Below are positions 15,830-23,877 of a stretch of DNA of 36,964 bases, one piece after another. This DNA comes from a bacterium (GTDB taxonomy: Bacteria > Arandabacterota > Arandabacteria > Arandabacterales > Arandabacteraceae): the NCBI GenBank assembly GCA_029933125.1, contig JAOZOU010000008.1:69234-106197 (forward strand), in the 5' to 3' direction. Made by a program: the position numbers and the translations under genes. Position 1 is the first letter of the stretch, and every line of letters starts with the position of its first letter. The notes under the pieces are model-generated. The model did no database searches, was not told the origin of the DNA, and worked only from the letters and a program-made list of their open reading frames with translations.

Positions 15830-16455
15830 TGCTTAAGGTAAAACCGACCGTTCTGCTCGGTAAGGATTGTGAAGTGGATGTCGGGGTTCTCCTCGGATAC
15901 CCACCAGCCAGAGGTGAGAACATCGACAAAGTCATTATTGGCGATGCTGCGAGAATCCGATCGGGGACGGTTATCTACGGTGGGGTCACGATAGGAAAGT
16001 ATCTGCAGACAGGACATAACGTTGTCATTCGCGAGGAAAATGTCATAGGTGATAATTTCAGCATCTGGAATAATTCAGTAATTGACTATGGTTGCTCGAT
16101 TGGCAATGGTGTAAAAATACACTGCAATTGCTACATTGCGCAATTCACGACAATCGAGGACAATGCCTTCCTAGCACCAGGGGTTACAATTGCTAATGAC
16201 CTTCATCCTGGTTGCGCATTTTCATCTAAGTGCATGCGAGGGCCTCACATTCACAAAGGTGCGCAAATCGGTGTGAACGTTACAATCGTACCCTTTGTCC
16301 ACATAGGCGAGAATTGCCTCATAGGTGCAGGGAGTGTGGTGACAAAGGACGTTCCACCTTACTCCCTGGCCTACGGCAATCCGGCTAGGGTTGTAGGTGA
16401 TGTTCGAGATCTCACGTGCACCACTGGCCTGACAGATCGTCCTTACAAGTCCTAG
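15829..16455 (+). CDS. left-handed beta-helix (hexapeptide) sugar N-acyltransferase, WbpD-like
   Basis: A 208-residue protein built from hexapeptide repeats ([LIV]-G-x4) from about residue 40 to 180, for example VIIGDAARIRSGTVIYGG and IGENCLIGAGSVVTKDVP. It has the NDLHP loop that contributes the catalytic histidine side of the acetyl-CoA site, and ends in YGNPARVVG as in many sugar acetyltransferases. It most likely N-acetylates the 3-amino sugar made by the dehydrogenase and aminotransferase upstream. ATG 15829 overlaps the previous stop and lies 9 bases from AGGGAGG (15813-15819). GTG 15826 is an alternative. The acyl group could differ from acetyl. Confidence 0.87.
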   Translation: MLKVKPTVLLGKDCEVDVGVLLGYPPARGENIDKVIIGDAARIRSGTVIYGGVTIGKYLQTGHNVVIREENVIGDNFSIWNNSVIDYGCSIGNGVKIHCNCYIAQFTTIEDNAFLAPGVTIANDLHPGCAFSSKCMRGPHIHKGAQIGVNVTIVPFVHIGENCLIGAGSVVTKDVPPYSLAYGNPARVVGDVRDLTCTTGLTDRPYKS

Positions 16456-16470
16456 AGGAAGGTCAAGATC

Positions 16471-17451
16471 ATGCCCCGAGGTCCCACCCACGCAATCGTG
16501 GCTGTCACGGAAAGGTGCAATGCCCGCTGTGAAATGTGCGATATTTGGAAGCGCAAAGCTCCTGCGGAACTACCCGCAAACTTCTATGAGCGTCTACCGG
16601 GAACTCTTAGAGAAATAAATGTAACAGGAGGGGAGCCCTTACTGAGGGATGATATCGCTGATGTGATCAGGGCGATGAGGCGTGCAGCACCTAAGGCGAG
16701 AATTGTGCTTTCAACCAATGGACTTCTCCCGTCAAGACTTGAGGCTTTACTTGAGGCAGTGCCGGGGCTCGTCGTTCGTATCTCCCTCGATGCTATCGGA
16801 GAACTTCATGACACCATAAGAGGGGTGAAGGGAGCTTTCGAAAGTGTGCTTGAGAGCATACGCATAGCCAAGCGCGTGCGGGTTAAGGATTTAGGCATAT
16901 CGGCAACGATTTCAAAATTCAACGTCTCCGAGGCGAAGAGAGTCCAGGATTTTGCATTCGCTCAGGGTATCAGTTTTACAGTTACAACAACCCATAGTTC
17001 AGAGGTTTTTTTCGGCAATCAAAGTGAAAAACAGCCGGATCCCGAAGCTGCAATCGTAGAGCTAAGGCGGATCCAGAAGGGTTTCTTTCGATCTTTCAAA
17101 ATAAAGGATTGGTTCAAGGGCTATTTCGTTGGTGGCTTGATTGATATGCTGAGCGGGAGACAACGCCGCATCTCATGTGGTGCAGGTATCGATTTCTTCT
17201 ATCTTGATCCCGAGGGTAACATCTACCCATGCCATCTCTGGGAGGAAAGCATGGGCAATCTCACCACCATGCCATATGAGGAGATTGTTCATAGGAACGG
17301 GCAAATATTGAGCAAAGTCACCAGGTGCAAGAAGAATTGCTGGATGACTTGCACACTTGCACCTGAGATGCAACGCCATTTGCTGAGCTACGCTCTCAAG
17401 GTCTTAATGGCGAAGATAAGGTATCATCTGCATCCCGGAAATTTACTGTGA
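16471..17451 (+). CDS. radical SAM protein with SPASM-like C-terminal cysteines
   Basis: A 326-residue protein. The radical SAM cluster motif C16-x3-C20-x2-C23 (TERCNARCEMCDIW) is followed by NVTGGEPLL, the SAM-binding GGEP. Late cysteines at 236, 254, 286, 290 and 294 form a SPASM-like pattern that could bind one auxiliary iron-sulfur cluster (SCGAGIDFFYLDPEGNIYPCHLW, then C-x3-C-x3-C). SPASM enzymes modify peptides or oxidise sugars such as aminoglycosides. Here it lies between the sugar acyltransferase and the first GT4 gene, overlapping the latter as GTGA, so a sugar-nucleotide or glycan substrate is plausible. No peptide precursor gene was seen beside it. Substrate unknown. Confidence 0.82.
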   Translation: MPRGPTHAIVAVTERCNARCEMCDIWKRKAPAELPANFYERLPGTLREINVTGGEPLLRDDIADVIRAMRRAAPKARIVLSTNGLLPSRLEALLEAVPGLVVRISLDAIGELHDTIRGVKGAFESVLESIRIAKRVRVKDLGISATISKFNVSEAKRVQDFAFAQGISFTVTTTHSSEVFFGNQSEKQPDPEAAIVELRRIQKGFFRSFKIKDWFKGYFVGGLIDMLSGRQRRISCGAGIDFFYLDPEGNIYPCHLWEESMGNLTTMPYEEIVHRNGQILSKVTRCKKNCWMTCTLAPEMQRHLLSYALKVLMAKIRYHLHPGNLL

Positions 17452-18659
17452 AAATACTCCACGTTAACAAGTTTTTCTATGTCAAGGGTGGATCTGAGAG
17501 ATACTATTTCGATCTATGCCGTCTCCTCTCAGCCAAGGGCCATGAGGTATTGCACTTCTCCATGAGACATCCGAGAAACCAACCATCATCACAAGCTCAG
17601 TATTTCGTTAGTCAGGTTGATTTCAATTCACCTATGGGACCTGCCAGCCGAATTAGCGCTGCCATGCGTATCCTCTACTCTATTGAAGCCAAAAAGAAGA
17701 TCGGTAATCTGGTTGATAGATTGAAACCTGACATCGTACATTTTCACAACATCAACCGCCAGCTTTCTCCGTCGATAATTGATGCCTTATCTTCACGCTC
17801 CATCCCTATGGTTCAAACGCTCCACGATTTGAGTCTTGTTTGCCCTGCTCACTCCTTTTTTGTAAATGGTAAGCCGTGCGAGGAATGTGGTGCGGGAGCT
17901 TACTGGCATGGTATACCCAAGAAGTGTATTGATGGAAAATTCACCTCCACGTTGTTAGGGGTCGCTGAGGCTTACTTCCATAAGTGGCTTGGGATCTACA
18001 GGAAGATTGCGAAGTTCATTGCTCCAAGCAAATTTCTTGGCTCGAAAATAGCTCGTCTTGGTTGGACGGAATCCAGAATAGTCCATCTTCCTTACTTTGT
18101 ACCTCAAGCACCGGATTATTCAGGCTTCAATAATGGCTATGTGCTCTTTGCTGGAAGGGTCTCGGAGGAAAAGGGGGTGGGTGTGCTGCTTGAAGCTGCC
18201 AAAAGCCTCAAGAAGCGCAGCTTCATTGTTGCCGGCGAAGGCGAGGCTCTGAAGGAATACTGCAGAAAAGCCGTTGAGAACAACATCACCAATATAGAGT
18301 TCATTGGTTATGTCAAAGGCGATGACCTTGAGAACCTCATCAAGGGAGCTGCCTGTGTTGTTGTGCCATCGGTCTCTTATGAGAATCTTCCTCTTACCAT
18401 ACTTGAGGCTTTCGCTCGCGGCAAACCCGTGGTCGGCTCGCGTGCCGGTGGCATACCAGAGCTTGTGAAGGATGGTGAAACGGGCTACACCTTTGAGCCC
18501 GGAAGTGGTGAGGCTCTGGCAGAGGCAATCGAATCTACTGTCTCAGACGAAACAAGGCGCACCAACATGGGGATAGGAGCAAGAGAGTTTATAGGTGGCG
18601 AATTCTCTGCCGAATATCACTATGGGCGTATCACGAGTATTTACGAGGAAATCCTATGA
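17448..18659 (+). CDS. GT4 glycosyltransferase, type A of a repeated pair
   Basis: A 403-residue GT-B retaining glycosyltransferase. The start, KILHVNKFFYVKGGSERY, is the usual glycine-rich acceptor-domain beginning. The donor domain has LFAGRVSEEKGVGVLLEA, and the GT4 E-x7-E motif reads YENLPLTILEAF. A central Cys-containing insert (CPAHSFFVNGKPCEECGAG) is shared with its paralogue at 22644-23870. The enzyme adds a sugar to the lipid-linked repeat unit in the cytoplasm. GTG 17448 overlaps the radical SAM stop and ATG 18656 of the next gene overlaps its own stop, so the three genes are translationally coupled. Confidence 0.87.
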   Translation: MKILHVNKFFYVKGGSERYYFDLCRLLSAKGHEVLHFSMRHPRNQPSSQAQYFVSQVDFNSPMGPASRISAAMRILYSIEAKKKIGNLVDRLKPDIVHFHNINRQLSPSIIDALSSRSIPMVQTLHDLSLVCPAHSFFVNGKPCEECGAGAYWHGIPKKCIDGKFTSTLLGVAEAYFHKWLGIYRKIAKFIAPSKFLGSKIARLGWTESRIVHLPYFVPQAPDYSGFNNGYVLFAGRVSEEKGVGVLLEAAKSLKKRSFIVAGEGEALKEYCRKAVENNITNIEFIGYVKGDDLENLIKGAACVVVPSVSYENLPLTILEAFARGKPVVGSRAGGIPELVKDGETGYTFEPGSGEALAEAIESTVSDETRRTNMGIGAREFIGGEFSAEYHYGRITSIYEEIL

Positions 18660-19741
18660 GAATCGCCATGATTGGACAGAAGGGAATACCTGCGAGCTAT
18701 GGTGGAATAGAGAAGCATGTTGAGGAGATTTCGACCCTGCTTTCGCAACGTGGGCACGAGGTTTTCGTATATTGCCGACCCTATTACACCAAGATTGATG
18801 GCGAGTTCAAGGGAGTGAAGCTCGTAAAGCTTCCAAGCATAAAAACACGACATCTTGACTGTGCCTCACACACCCTGATTTCAACAGCCCACGTACTCTC
18901 GATGAAGATGGATGTTGTTCATTACCACGCCCTTGGTCCGTCTTCGCTATCTTTCGTTCCCAGAGTCACCGGTGCCCGAACTGTTGCAACAATCCATGGA
19001 CTTGATTGGAGAGGTGGGAAGTGGGGTAAGCTCGCTGCCTGGATACTGAGAAGATGTGAGTACGCCGCCTGCCACTTCCCAAGCACGACGGTCGTCGTCT
19101 CGAAAACCCTCAAGACCTATTTTGAGAAAAAGTATAGGAGGCAAGTCGTTTATATCCCAAATGGTGTTCACATTGGCAGAATCGTCGAGCCTAGGAATAT
19201 CGGTAAGTTCGGGATTGCTAAGGATGACTACTATCTCTTTGTTGGAAGACTAGGAGCAGAGAAGGGTTGTCATATCCTCATCAAGGCTTTTCTCAAAGCT
19301 GAGACCAAGCGAAAGCTGGTCATGGTAGGAAGCCCACATCTTAATTTAGCCTACGGTGACTACCTAAGATCGCTTGCCAATGAACGCGTAATATTCACGG
19401 GTGCGATTTACGGCGACCTGCTCAAGGAGCTCTGGAGCGGAGCTTATGCAGTAGTGCATCCATCCCTAACTGAGGGCATGTCACTTTCGCTCCTTGAGGC
19501 TATGGCTTACGCTAAGTGCGTAATCGCAAGTGATATACCCGAGAACCTTGAGGTAACCGGCAATGCAGCGCTTACCTTCAAAGTCGGAGATGTTGAGGAT
19601 CTTGCGAGGGTGATAAGTGACGTAGATAGCAATCCATCTTTGTGCGAGGAGGTTGGCAGGCGAGCCCTCGAGCGCGTAAAGGAGGCATTTGACTGGAATA
19701 GGATTGTTGACAGCCTTGAAAAGGTCTATAGTGGGCAGTAG
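18656..19741 (+). CDS. GT4 glycosyltransferase with DUF1972-type N-terminus, type B of a repeated pair
   Basis: A 361-residue GT-B enzyme. The beginning, RIAMIGQKGIPASYGGIEKH, is the pattern of DUF1972/rhamnosyltransferase-like GT4 proteins. The donor domain contains LFVGRLGAEKGCHILIKA and the E-x7-E motif TEGMSLSLLEAM. It transfers a sugar, possibly rhamnose or another deoxyhexose, to the growing repeat unit. It overlaps the type A gene by ATGA. The paralogue at 23878-24987 shares its start, the RPYY and HLDC blocks and the same partner order, showing duplication of the A-B pair. Confidence 0.86.
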   Translation: MRIAMIGQKGIPASYGGIEKHVEEISTLLSQRGHEVFVYCRPYYTKIDGEFKGVKLVKLPSIKTRHLDCASHTLISTAHVLSMKMDVVHYHALGPSSLSFVPRVTGARTVATIHGLDWRGGKWGKLAAWILRRCEYAACHFPSTTVVVSKTLKTYFEKKYRRQVVYIPNGVHIGRIVEPRNIGKFGIAKDDYYLFVGRLGAEKGCHILIKAFLKAETKRKLVMVGSPHLNLAYGDYLRSLANERVIFTGAIYGDLLKELWSGAYAVVHPSLTEGMSLSLLEAMAYAKCVIASDIPENLEVTGNAALTFKVGDVEDLARVISDVDSNPSLCEEVGRRALERVKEAFDWNRIVDSLEKVYSGQ

Positions 19742-19743
19742 CC

Positions 19744-20622
19744 ATGTCATGTGCCGGTAAGGAAAACCATCTTATGGAGAAGCTCTATAGACAAGGTGCG
19801 TACAGGTGGATGATTTTCGCTATCGGCCTCGGTCTGTTCATCTGGCTCTGGGTTACCGCTGGTCATGTGCGCCATCCTGGAGCAAAGAAACACAAATGGG
19901 CAGTTGTTGCATCACGGATGCTTGTTGTAGCGGGGAGTCTATTCTTCGCCAGACTGGTCTTTCTTACTCATGAGGAAAGGATTCCAGTTGTCTATATTAG
20001 TGTTCCGGGAACGGGGCTGGGGGGTGAGGATACCATCACAAGCCTGCGTTATCTTAGGAAACGTGGATACGAGGATATCCCCATTGATGACGTTGTGATG
20101 TTCATTCGCGAAGCAAGGTATGTACCCAAGAAGGCTTTTGCCGCGGTAATCGAGTTTGAAAACGTTGACGAGCTGAGAAATATAGTGGCAGATGATATAC
20201 CGCATCTTGTTGTGATGTTTCCTAAGGAAGCGCTCGAGAAGACATCTTTAGAGATTGAGCTTCCCTATGCTATCACTCCTGCTGCAAGATTCGTCAAACC
20301 TGACAACCCGCTAGATGAGCTTATCCGAACGCGACGGATAGGAAAGAAAATCTTTGGTAAGGAGATTCAATGCGGTTTGCTTGAGTCCCTCAGCAGTGAC
20401 GAGATACGAAGAACGGCGAGGCGCTCGGGCTATTTGTGTTTCTTCGATGGACACGGCTACAATCGGTTTGGTGATGAACCTCATCTGGTAAGACTCCTTG
20501 ACCTGACCAAGGTGATTGCTGAAGGCGGCGGTTCCAGGCTCTGGTTATGTCTTCAACTTTTCCGAGGGAAATTCATCTTCTGGCCACTTGCAGCCATTGC
20601 CAGAGTTAATCGTTGCTCCTAG
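19744..20622 (+). CDS. degenerate membrane-anchored polysaccharide-deacetylase-like protein, possibly frameshifted
   Basis: A 292-residue protein with two N-terminal membrane segments (about 21-40 and 54-76). The rest looks like the first part of a polysaccharide deacetylase with the active site lost. IPVVYISVPG stands where IPVLMYH is usual, and the usual VLTFDDG strand is replaced by AAVIEFENVDE, so the metal-binding Asp is missing. The last 35 residues (from about 20520) look unlike a folded domain. One base over, from 20516, the sequence reads GYVFNFSEGN...PELIVAPREAM, which is more protein-like, so a single-base frameshift near 20520-20545 is suspected. That second frame runs into the reverse-strand gene. 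ATG 19774 behind AAGGAA is an alternative start. Function unknown. Confidence 0.55.
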   Translation: MSCAGKENHLMEKLYRQGAYRWMIFAIGLGLFIWLWVTAGHVRHPGAKKHKWAVVASRMLVVAGSLFFARLVFLTHEERIPVVYISVPGTGLGGEDTITSLRYLRKRGYEDIPIDDVVMFIREARYVPKKAFAAVIEFENVDELRNIVADDIPHLVVMFPKEALEKTSLEIELPYAITPAARFVKPDNPLDELIRTRRIGKKIFGKEIQCGLLESLSSDEIRRTARRSGYLCFFDGHGYNRFGDEPHLVRLLDLTKVIAEGGGSRLWLCLQLFRGKFIFWPLAAIARVNRCS

Positions 20623-20635
20623 GGAAGCTATGGAT

Positions 20636-21337
20636 TCAATCACTCAAGCGATACTTGAGAAGATACCAGAGGGCAGCCAGTCCATCTCTCCAGGTTATCT
20701 TCTTGCCTTCATGAAATTCACGACCCGCATAGGAAATTGGAACTTCATAGATCCGATAGCCGAGCTTAAGCACTTTGGCGGTTATCTCAACTTCGAATTC
20801 GAAGCGATTGGACCTAAGCGATATCTGTTTGATAACCTCAGTTCTAAACATCTTGTAGCAGGTTTCCATATCAGATAGGGTGCTGTCGAAGAGAATGTTA
20901 GTGACGAGTGTAAGGAAGCGATTGCCAACCCAGTGCCAGAAGAACATGTTTTTGCGCTCACCTGTGAAGCGCGAGCCGTACACAACATCAGCTTTTCCAT
21001 CAACGATGGGCTTAAGAAGCTTGATGAGATCTCTGGGATCGTATTCGAGATCGGCGTCCTGGATGACAACCACATCACCAGTAACCTCGGGCAGAGCAGC
21101 ACGGATTGCAGCGCCTTTGCCCATATTGGTCTCTCTCAATATAACTTTGGCTCTCTCAGGAGGCACACCTTTAAGGAATTCGGTCGAGCCATCAGTCGAA
21201 CCGTCATCCACTATTATGATTTCCTTCCTGAGAGGGAGCATTTCTACACGGCGGATGATTTCCGGCAGAGTTTTGAGCTCATTGAATACAGGCATTATTA
21301 TTGAGAGTTTACAGTCCTTTATCGCTCGGGGTCTCAT
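20636..21337 (-). CDS. GT2 polyprenyl-phosphate sugar transferase (DPM1-like)
   Basis: A 233-residue single-domain GT2 with no membrane segment. LSIIMPVFNE leads into DDGS (44-47), then NMGKGAAIRA and the metal-binding QDADLEYDP (DAD at 94-96). The end, EGKKITWRDGLAALWYLLKYR, is typical of dolichyl/undecaprenyl-phosphate mannose or glucose synthases. Such enzymes make polyprenyl-phosphate sugars for membrane enzymes like the GT39 protein at 9136-10653. It is the only reverse-strand gene within the first 32 kb. It ends 13 bases from the forward gene at 20622, and its start has its own promoter (21345-21374). The predicted transcript starts at or next to the ATG. Confidence 0.87.
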   Translation of the reverse strand: MRPRAIKDCKLSIIMPVFNELKTLPEIIRRVEMLPLRKEIIIVDDGSTDGSTEFLKGVPPERAKVILRETNMGKGAAIRAALPEVTGDVVVIQDADLEYDPRDLIKLLKPIVDGKADVVYGSRFTGERKNMFFWHWVGNRFLTLVTNILFDSTLSDMETCYKMFRTEVIKQISLRSNRFEFEVEITAKVLKLGYRIYEVPISYAGREFHEGKKITWRDGLAALWYLLKYRLSD

Positions 21338-21344
21338 GCTTCCT

Positions 21345-21374
21345 ATTATGTACCTGAGAAATAGCCCAAGTCAA
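21345..21374 (-). promoter_or_regulatory. sigma70-type promoter for the reverse-strand GT2
   Basis: On the reverse strand, TTGACT (21374-21369) and CATAAT (21350-21345) are separated by 18 bp. The start point expected 6-8 bases past the -10 box falls at 21337-21339, on or beside the A of the ATG at 21337. This predicts a leaderless or nearly leaderless message. It lies in the 54-bp gap between divergent genes. Confidence 0.55.
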
Positions 21375-21391
21375 CTTCTTAGGAATCTGGC

Positions 21392-22642
21392 ATGAACAGG
21401 CTATCCTTCGTTCTAAGTTCGAGAGGGTTTATTAACACTCTTGCAAGATCCTTGCAAATTCTCGAACGCTTTGGAATCAGTGCAAAGCGTATGCATGAAA
21501 GGTTACTCAGGTATGTTGAGGTGGTAAACAATTTCAACTGCGAGCCTTCGCTTCCCATCACCGCATGTGTCCTTGCACGCAATCCAGATGTAGCTAAAAG
21601 CCTCCTTGAGGCAGGTGCTGAGCTTTGCGTTCATGGGCTCTTTCATAATAACATCTCTAAGCTATCCGAGGACGAACAGCGTGAGCAGATAGCCAGAGCA
21701 ATAGAGATATTTGACCAACATGGCATAGCCTTCGAGGGCTTCAGGAGTCCATACTTGAAATACAACGCTGCAACCCTTAGGGTGATTGAGGATCTTGGTT
21801 TCCAATATGATAGTAATCTGGCATTTTTCTGGGATCCTCTGGAGAGCCTTGGAAATCTCAGTCCTACGGAAGTAGTAGGTCTTAGAAGAGGCCTGGATTT
21901 CTACAAGCCAGCTCACTACCCTGAAGAGAGGTCGCTTCCCAGACTCATAGGGAATCTCATAGAGATACCAGTTTCCTTGCCTGATGATGAAATCCTTCTC
22001 GACAGGATGGGAATGCGACCCCAACGCATATCGGAGGTGTGGCTTGAAATGCTCCACCTTGCCCTTGAGCGAAATGAACTTCTGACCATTCAGTTGCATC
22101 CCGAAAGGCTGGATATTCTGAGAAAGCCGCTTGAGAATCTACTTGAGGCAGCCGTCTCAAGTGGGGTATGGCTTGCACCTCTCAGGGAGATATCAAACTG
22201 GTGGCGAAGACGAATGTCAACCGAGATAACGCTTGTCGAAAAGGATGAAAATACCTACGTGATTTCCCTGAGCGGGAGCAAGGATGTGCCTATAGAGCTC
22301 TTCGATTCTAAAACTTGTAAGTCGATTGAGATTCATCCTGGGAGACCCTTCAGGGCTGAACGCAGACCAATCATAGGTCTCGAAGAAGCCAATGAATATC
22401 TGATACACTATCTTAGGCAAATTGGATATTTCTTTGAAACAAAAAGAGTTACCTCCCATTACTCGGCCTACATTGGCTCTTGTTTTGATCCTCAAGCGAT
22501 CGAGGGGAGCATCGAGAAGGCCCAGGGAGGTCTTTTGAGAGCAGGTCTCTGGCCACGAAATTACAAAGCAGCTCTAGCAGTTACGGGCGATATTGACTGC
22601 CTGACACTCGGTGATTTTGTGAGACGATTCTGGGAGGCCTAA
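21392..22642 (+). CDS. atypical polysaccharide deacetylase-like (NodB-fold) protein
   Basis: A 416-residue protein. NodB-type motifs are present in part: H81-x3-H85 (HGLFHNN) as the metal-binding histidines, FRSPY (R118, P120) as motif 3, and LTIQLHPE as the late histidine motif. The usual N-terminal TFDDG motif is absent. A GDID-containing strand (LAVTGDIDCLTLGDF) appears instead at the extreme C-terminus, as though a second domain began and stopped. The protein may bind metal and glycan, but activity is uncertain. ATG 21392 follows AGGA (21381-21384). It begins a forward run after the reverse GT2 and precedes the second GT4 pair, its stop lying one base before the next TTG start. Confidence 0.75.
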   Translation: MNRLSFVLSSRGFINTLARSLQILERFGISAKRMHERLLRYVEVVNNFNCEPSLPITACVLARNPDVAKSLLEAGAELCVHGLFHNNISKLSEDEQREQIARAIEIFDQHGIAFEGFRSPYLKYNAATLRVIEDLGFQYDSNLAFFWDPLESLGNLSPTEVVGLRRGLDFYKPAHYPEERSLPRLIGNLIEIPVSLPDDEILLDRMGMRPQRISEVWLEMLHLALERNELLTIQLHPERLDILRKPLENLLEAAVSSGVWLAPLREISNWWRRRMSTEITLVEKDENTYVISLSGSKDVPIELFDSKTCKSIEIHPGRPFRAERRPIIGLEEANEYLIHYLRQIGYFFETKRVTSHYSAYIGSCFDPQAIEGSIEKAQGGLLRAGLWPRNYKAALAVTGDIDCLTLGDFVRRFWEA

Positions 22643-22643
22643 C

Positions 22644-23870
22644 TTGAGAATCTGCCTTGTCAATACATACCATTACCGCCGCGGTGGTGATTCAACCTAC
22701 ACGTTCGATCTTGCCGATCTCCTGAGGAGAAAGGGACACGAGGTAGTCCATTTTGCGATGAACCACCCCCGAAACGCTGAATCCGAGTTTGCACCTTACT
22801 TCGCTAGGCACATTGACTTCAAAGAGATCTTTGCTACTGGGAGCCTTTTAGGAAAGCTAAGAGCACTCCTTTCTTCGCTATACTCACGCGAGGCACGTAA
22901 AAGCTTTGCAAAGCTCCTCGATGCAACCAAGCCAGACATAATCCACTTGCAAAACTTCCGTCGCCACCTGACCTTCTCAGTTGTTGAGGAGGCAAGAAGG
23001 CGCCGCATCCCTGTGATATTTACGGCTCATGATTACGATGCGATCTGTCCCAATTCGCTGCTTTTTGCTCATGGCAAGATTTGTGAAATTTGCAAGGGAA
23101 AGTACTTCTATCGGGCTCTTGACAGGCGCTGCAAAGAAGGTTCATTCATGGGCACACTTGCAATCGTTCTCGAGGGAACCTACGTGAAGCTGATGAAATA
23201 CTACGACCACATTAAGATCATAGTTACACCCAGTGAATTCTTAAGAACCAAGCTTATCCAGGCTGGCTTTGACGCCTCGCGCATCGTGGCAATTCATAAC
23301 TTTATCGACTCAAATCTCTATAAGCCCCAGTATGGTGGATCTGGATTCATCTATTACGGGCGGCTTGCTCCTGAAAAAGGGCTTATTGATCTCGTAAGAG
23401 CTGCTTCTCAGGCTCGCGAGGTCGAAGTGCTCATCGCCGGTGATGGTCCACTCAAAGATGACCTCGAAAAAGCTAAGGCTGACTTTGGAGCTACCAATGT
23501 GCACATGCTTGGATATCTTGAACGGGACAGACTTCTCAAAGTAGTGAGTGAAGCTTCGGCTGTTGTCATGCCATCGATCTGGTATGAGAATTTTCCCTAT
23601 GCAATCCTTGAAGCCTTTGCAGCCGGCAAGCCAGTTATCGCAAGCCGCATTGGAGGAATGCCCGAGATAGTTCTCGATGGCACAACAGGTCTTGGCTTTG
23701 AGCCAGGCAACTGGCTTGCCTTAGCCAAACACATGCTTTACCTTCACGACAATCCCGAGGTTGCTCAGGCTATGGGAAAGCAAGCAAGACAACTTGTTGA
23801 AACATATTTCAATGCCGATAATCACTATGAGAAATTGATTGAGATATACGAGAGAGCGATAAGGGGGTAG
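22644..23870 (+). CDS. GT4 glycosyltransferase, type A (second copy)
   Basis: A 408-residue GT-B enzyme, paralogous to the protein at 17448-18659. It has the same glycine-rich start (ICLVNTYHYRRGGDSTY), the shared block RKGHEVVHFAMNHPRN, the same Cys-containing central insert (CPNSLLFAHGKICEIC), and the donor-domain motifs FIYYGRLAPEKGLIDLV and YENFPYAILEAF (E-x7-E). It adds a sugar to a lipid-linked glycan. The TTG start at 22644 lies 6 bases after GGGAGG (22632-22637), one base past the previous stop. Together with the next gene it repeats the A-B order of the first pair. Confidence 0.86.
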   Translation: MRICLVNTYHYRRGGDSTYTFDLADLLRRKGHEVVHFAMNHPRNAESEFAPYFARHIDFKEIFATGSLLGKLRALLSSLYSREARKSFAKLLDATKPDIIHLQNFRRHLTFSVVEEARRRRIPVIFTAHDYDAICPNSLLFAHGKICEICKGKYFYRALDRRCKEGSFMGTLAIVLEGTYVKLMKYYDHIKIIVTPSEFLRTKLIQAGFDASRIVAIHNFIDSNLYKPQYGGSGFIYYGRLAPEKGLIDLVRAASQAREVEVLIAGDGPLKDDLEKAKADFGATNVHMLGYLERDRLLKVVSEASAVVMPSIWYENFPYAILEAFAAGKPVIASRIGGMPEIVLDGTTGLGFEPGNWLALAKHMLYLHDNPEVAQAMGKQARQLVETYFNADNHYEKLIEIYERAIRG

Positions 23871-23877
23871 TTACGCT

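Noticed and set aside
20516-20878. A forward frame of 120 codons over the end of the reverse GT2 gene.
   Set aside because: Beyond about 20640 it is antisense to a well-conserved GT2 C-terminus. Only its first 40 codons may be the displaced end of the deacetylase-like gene.
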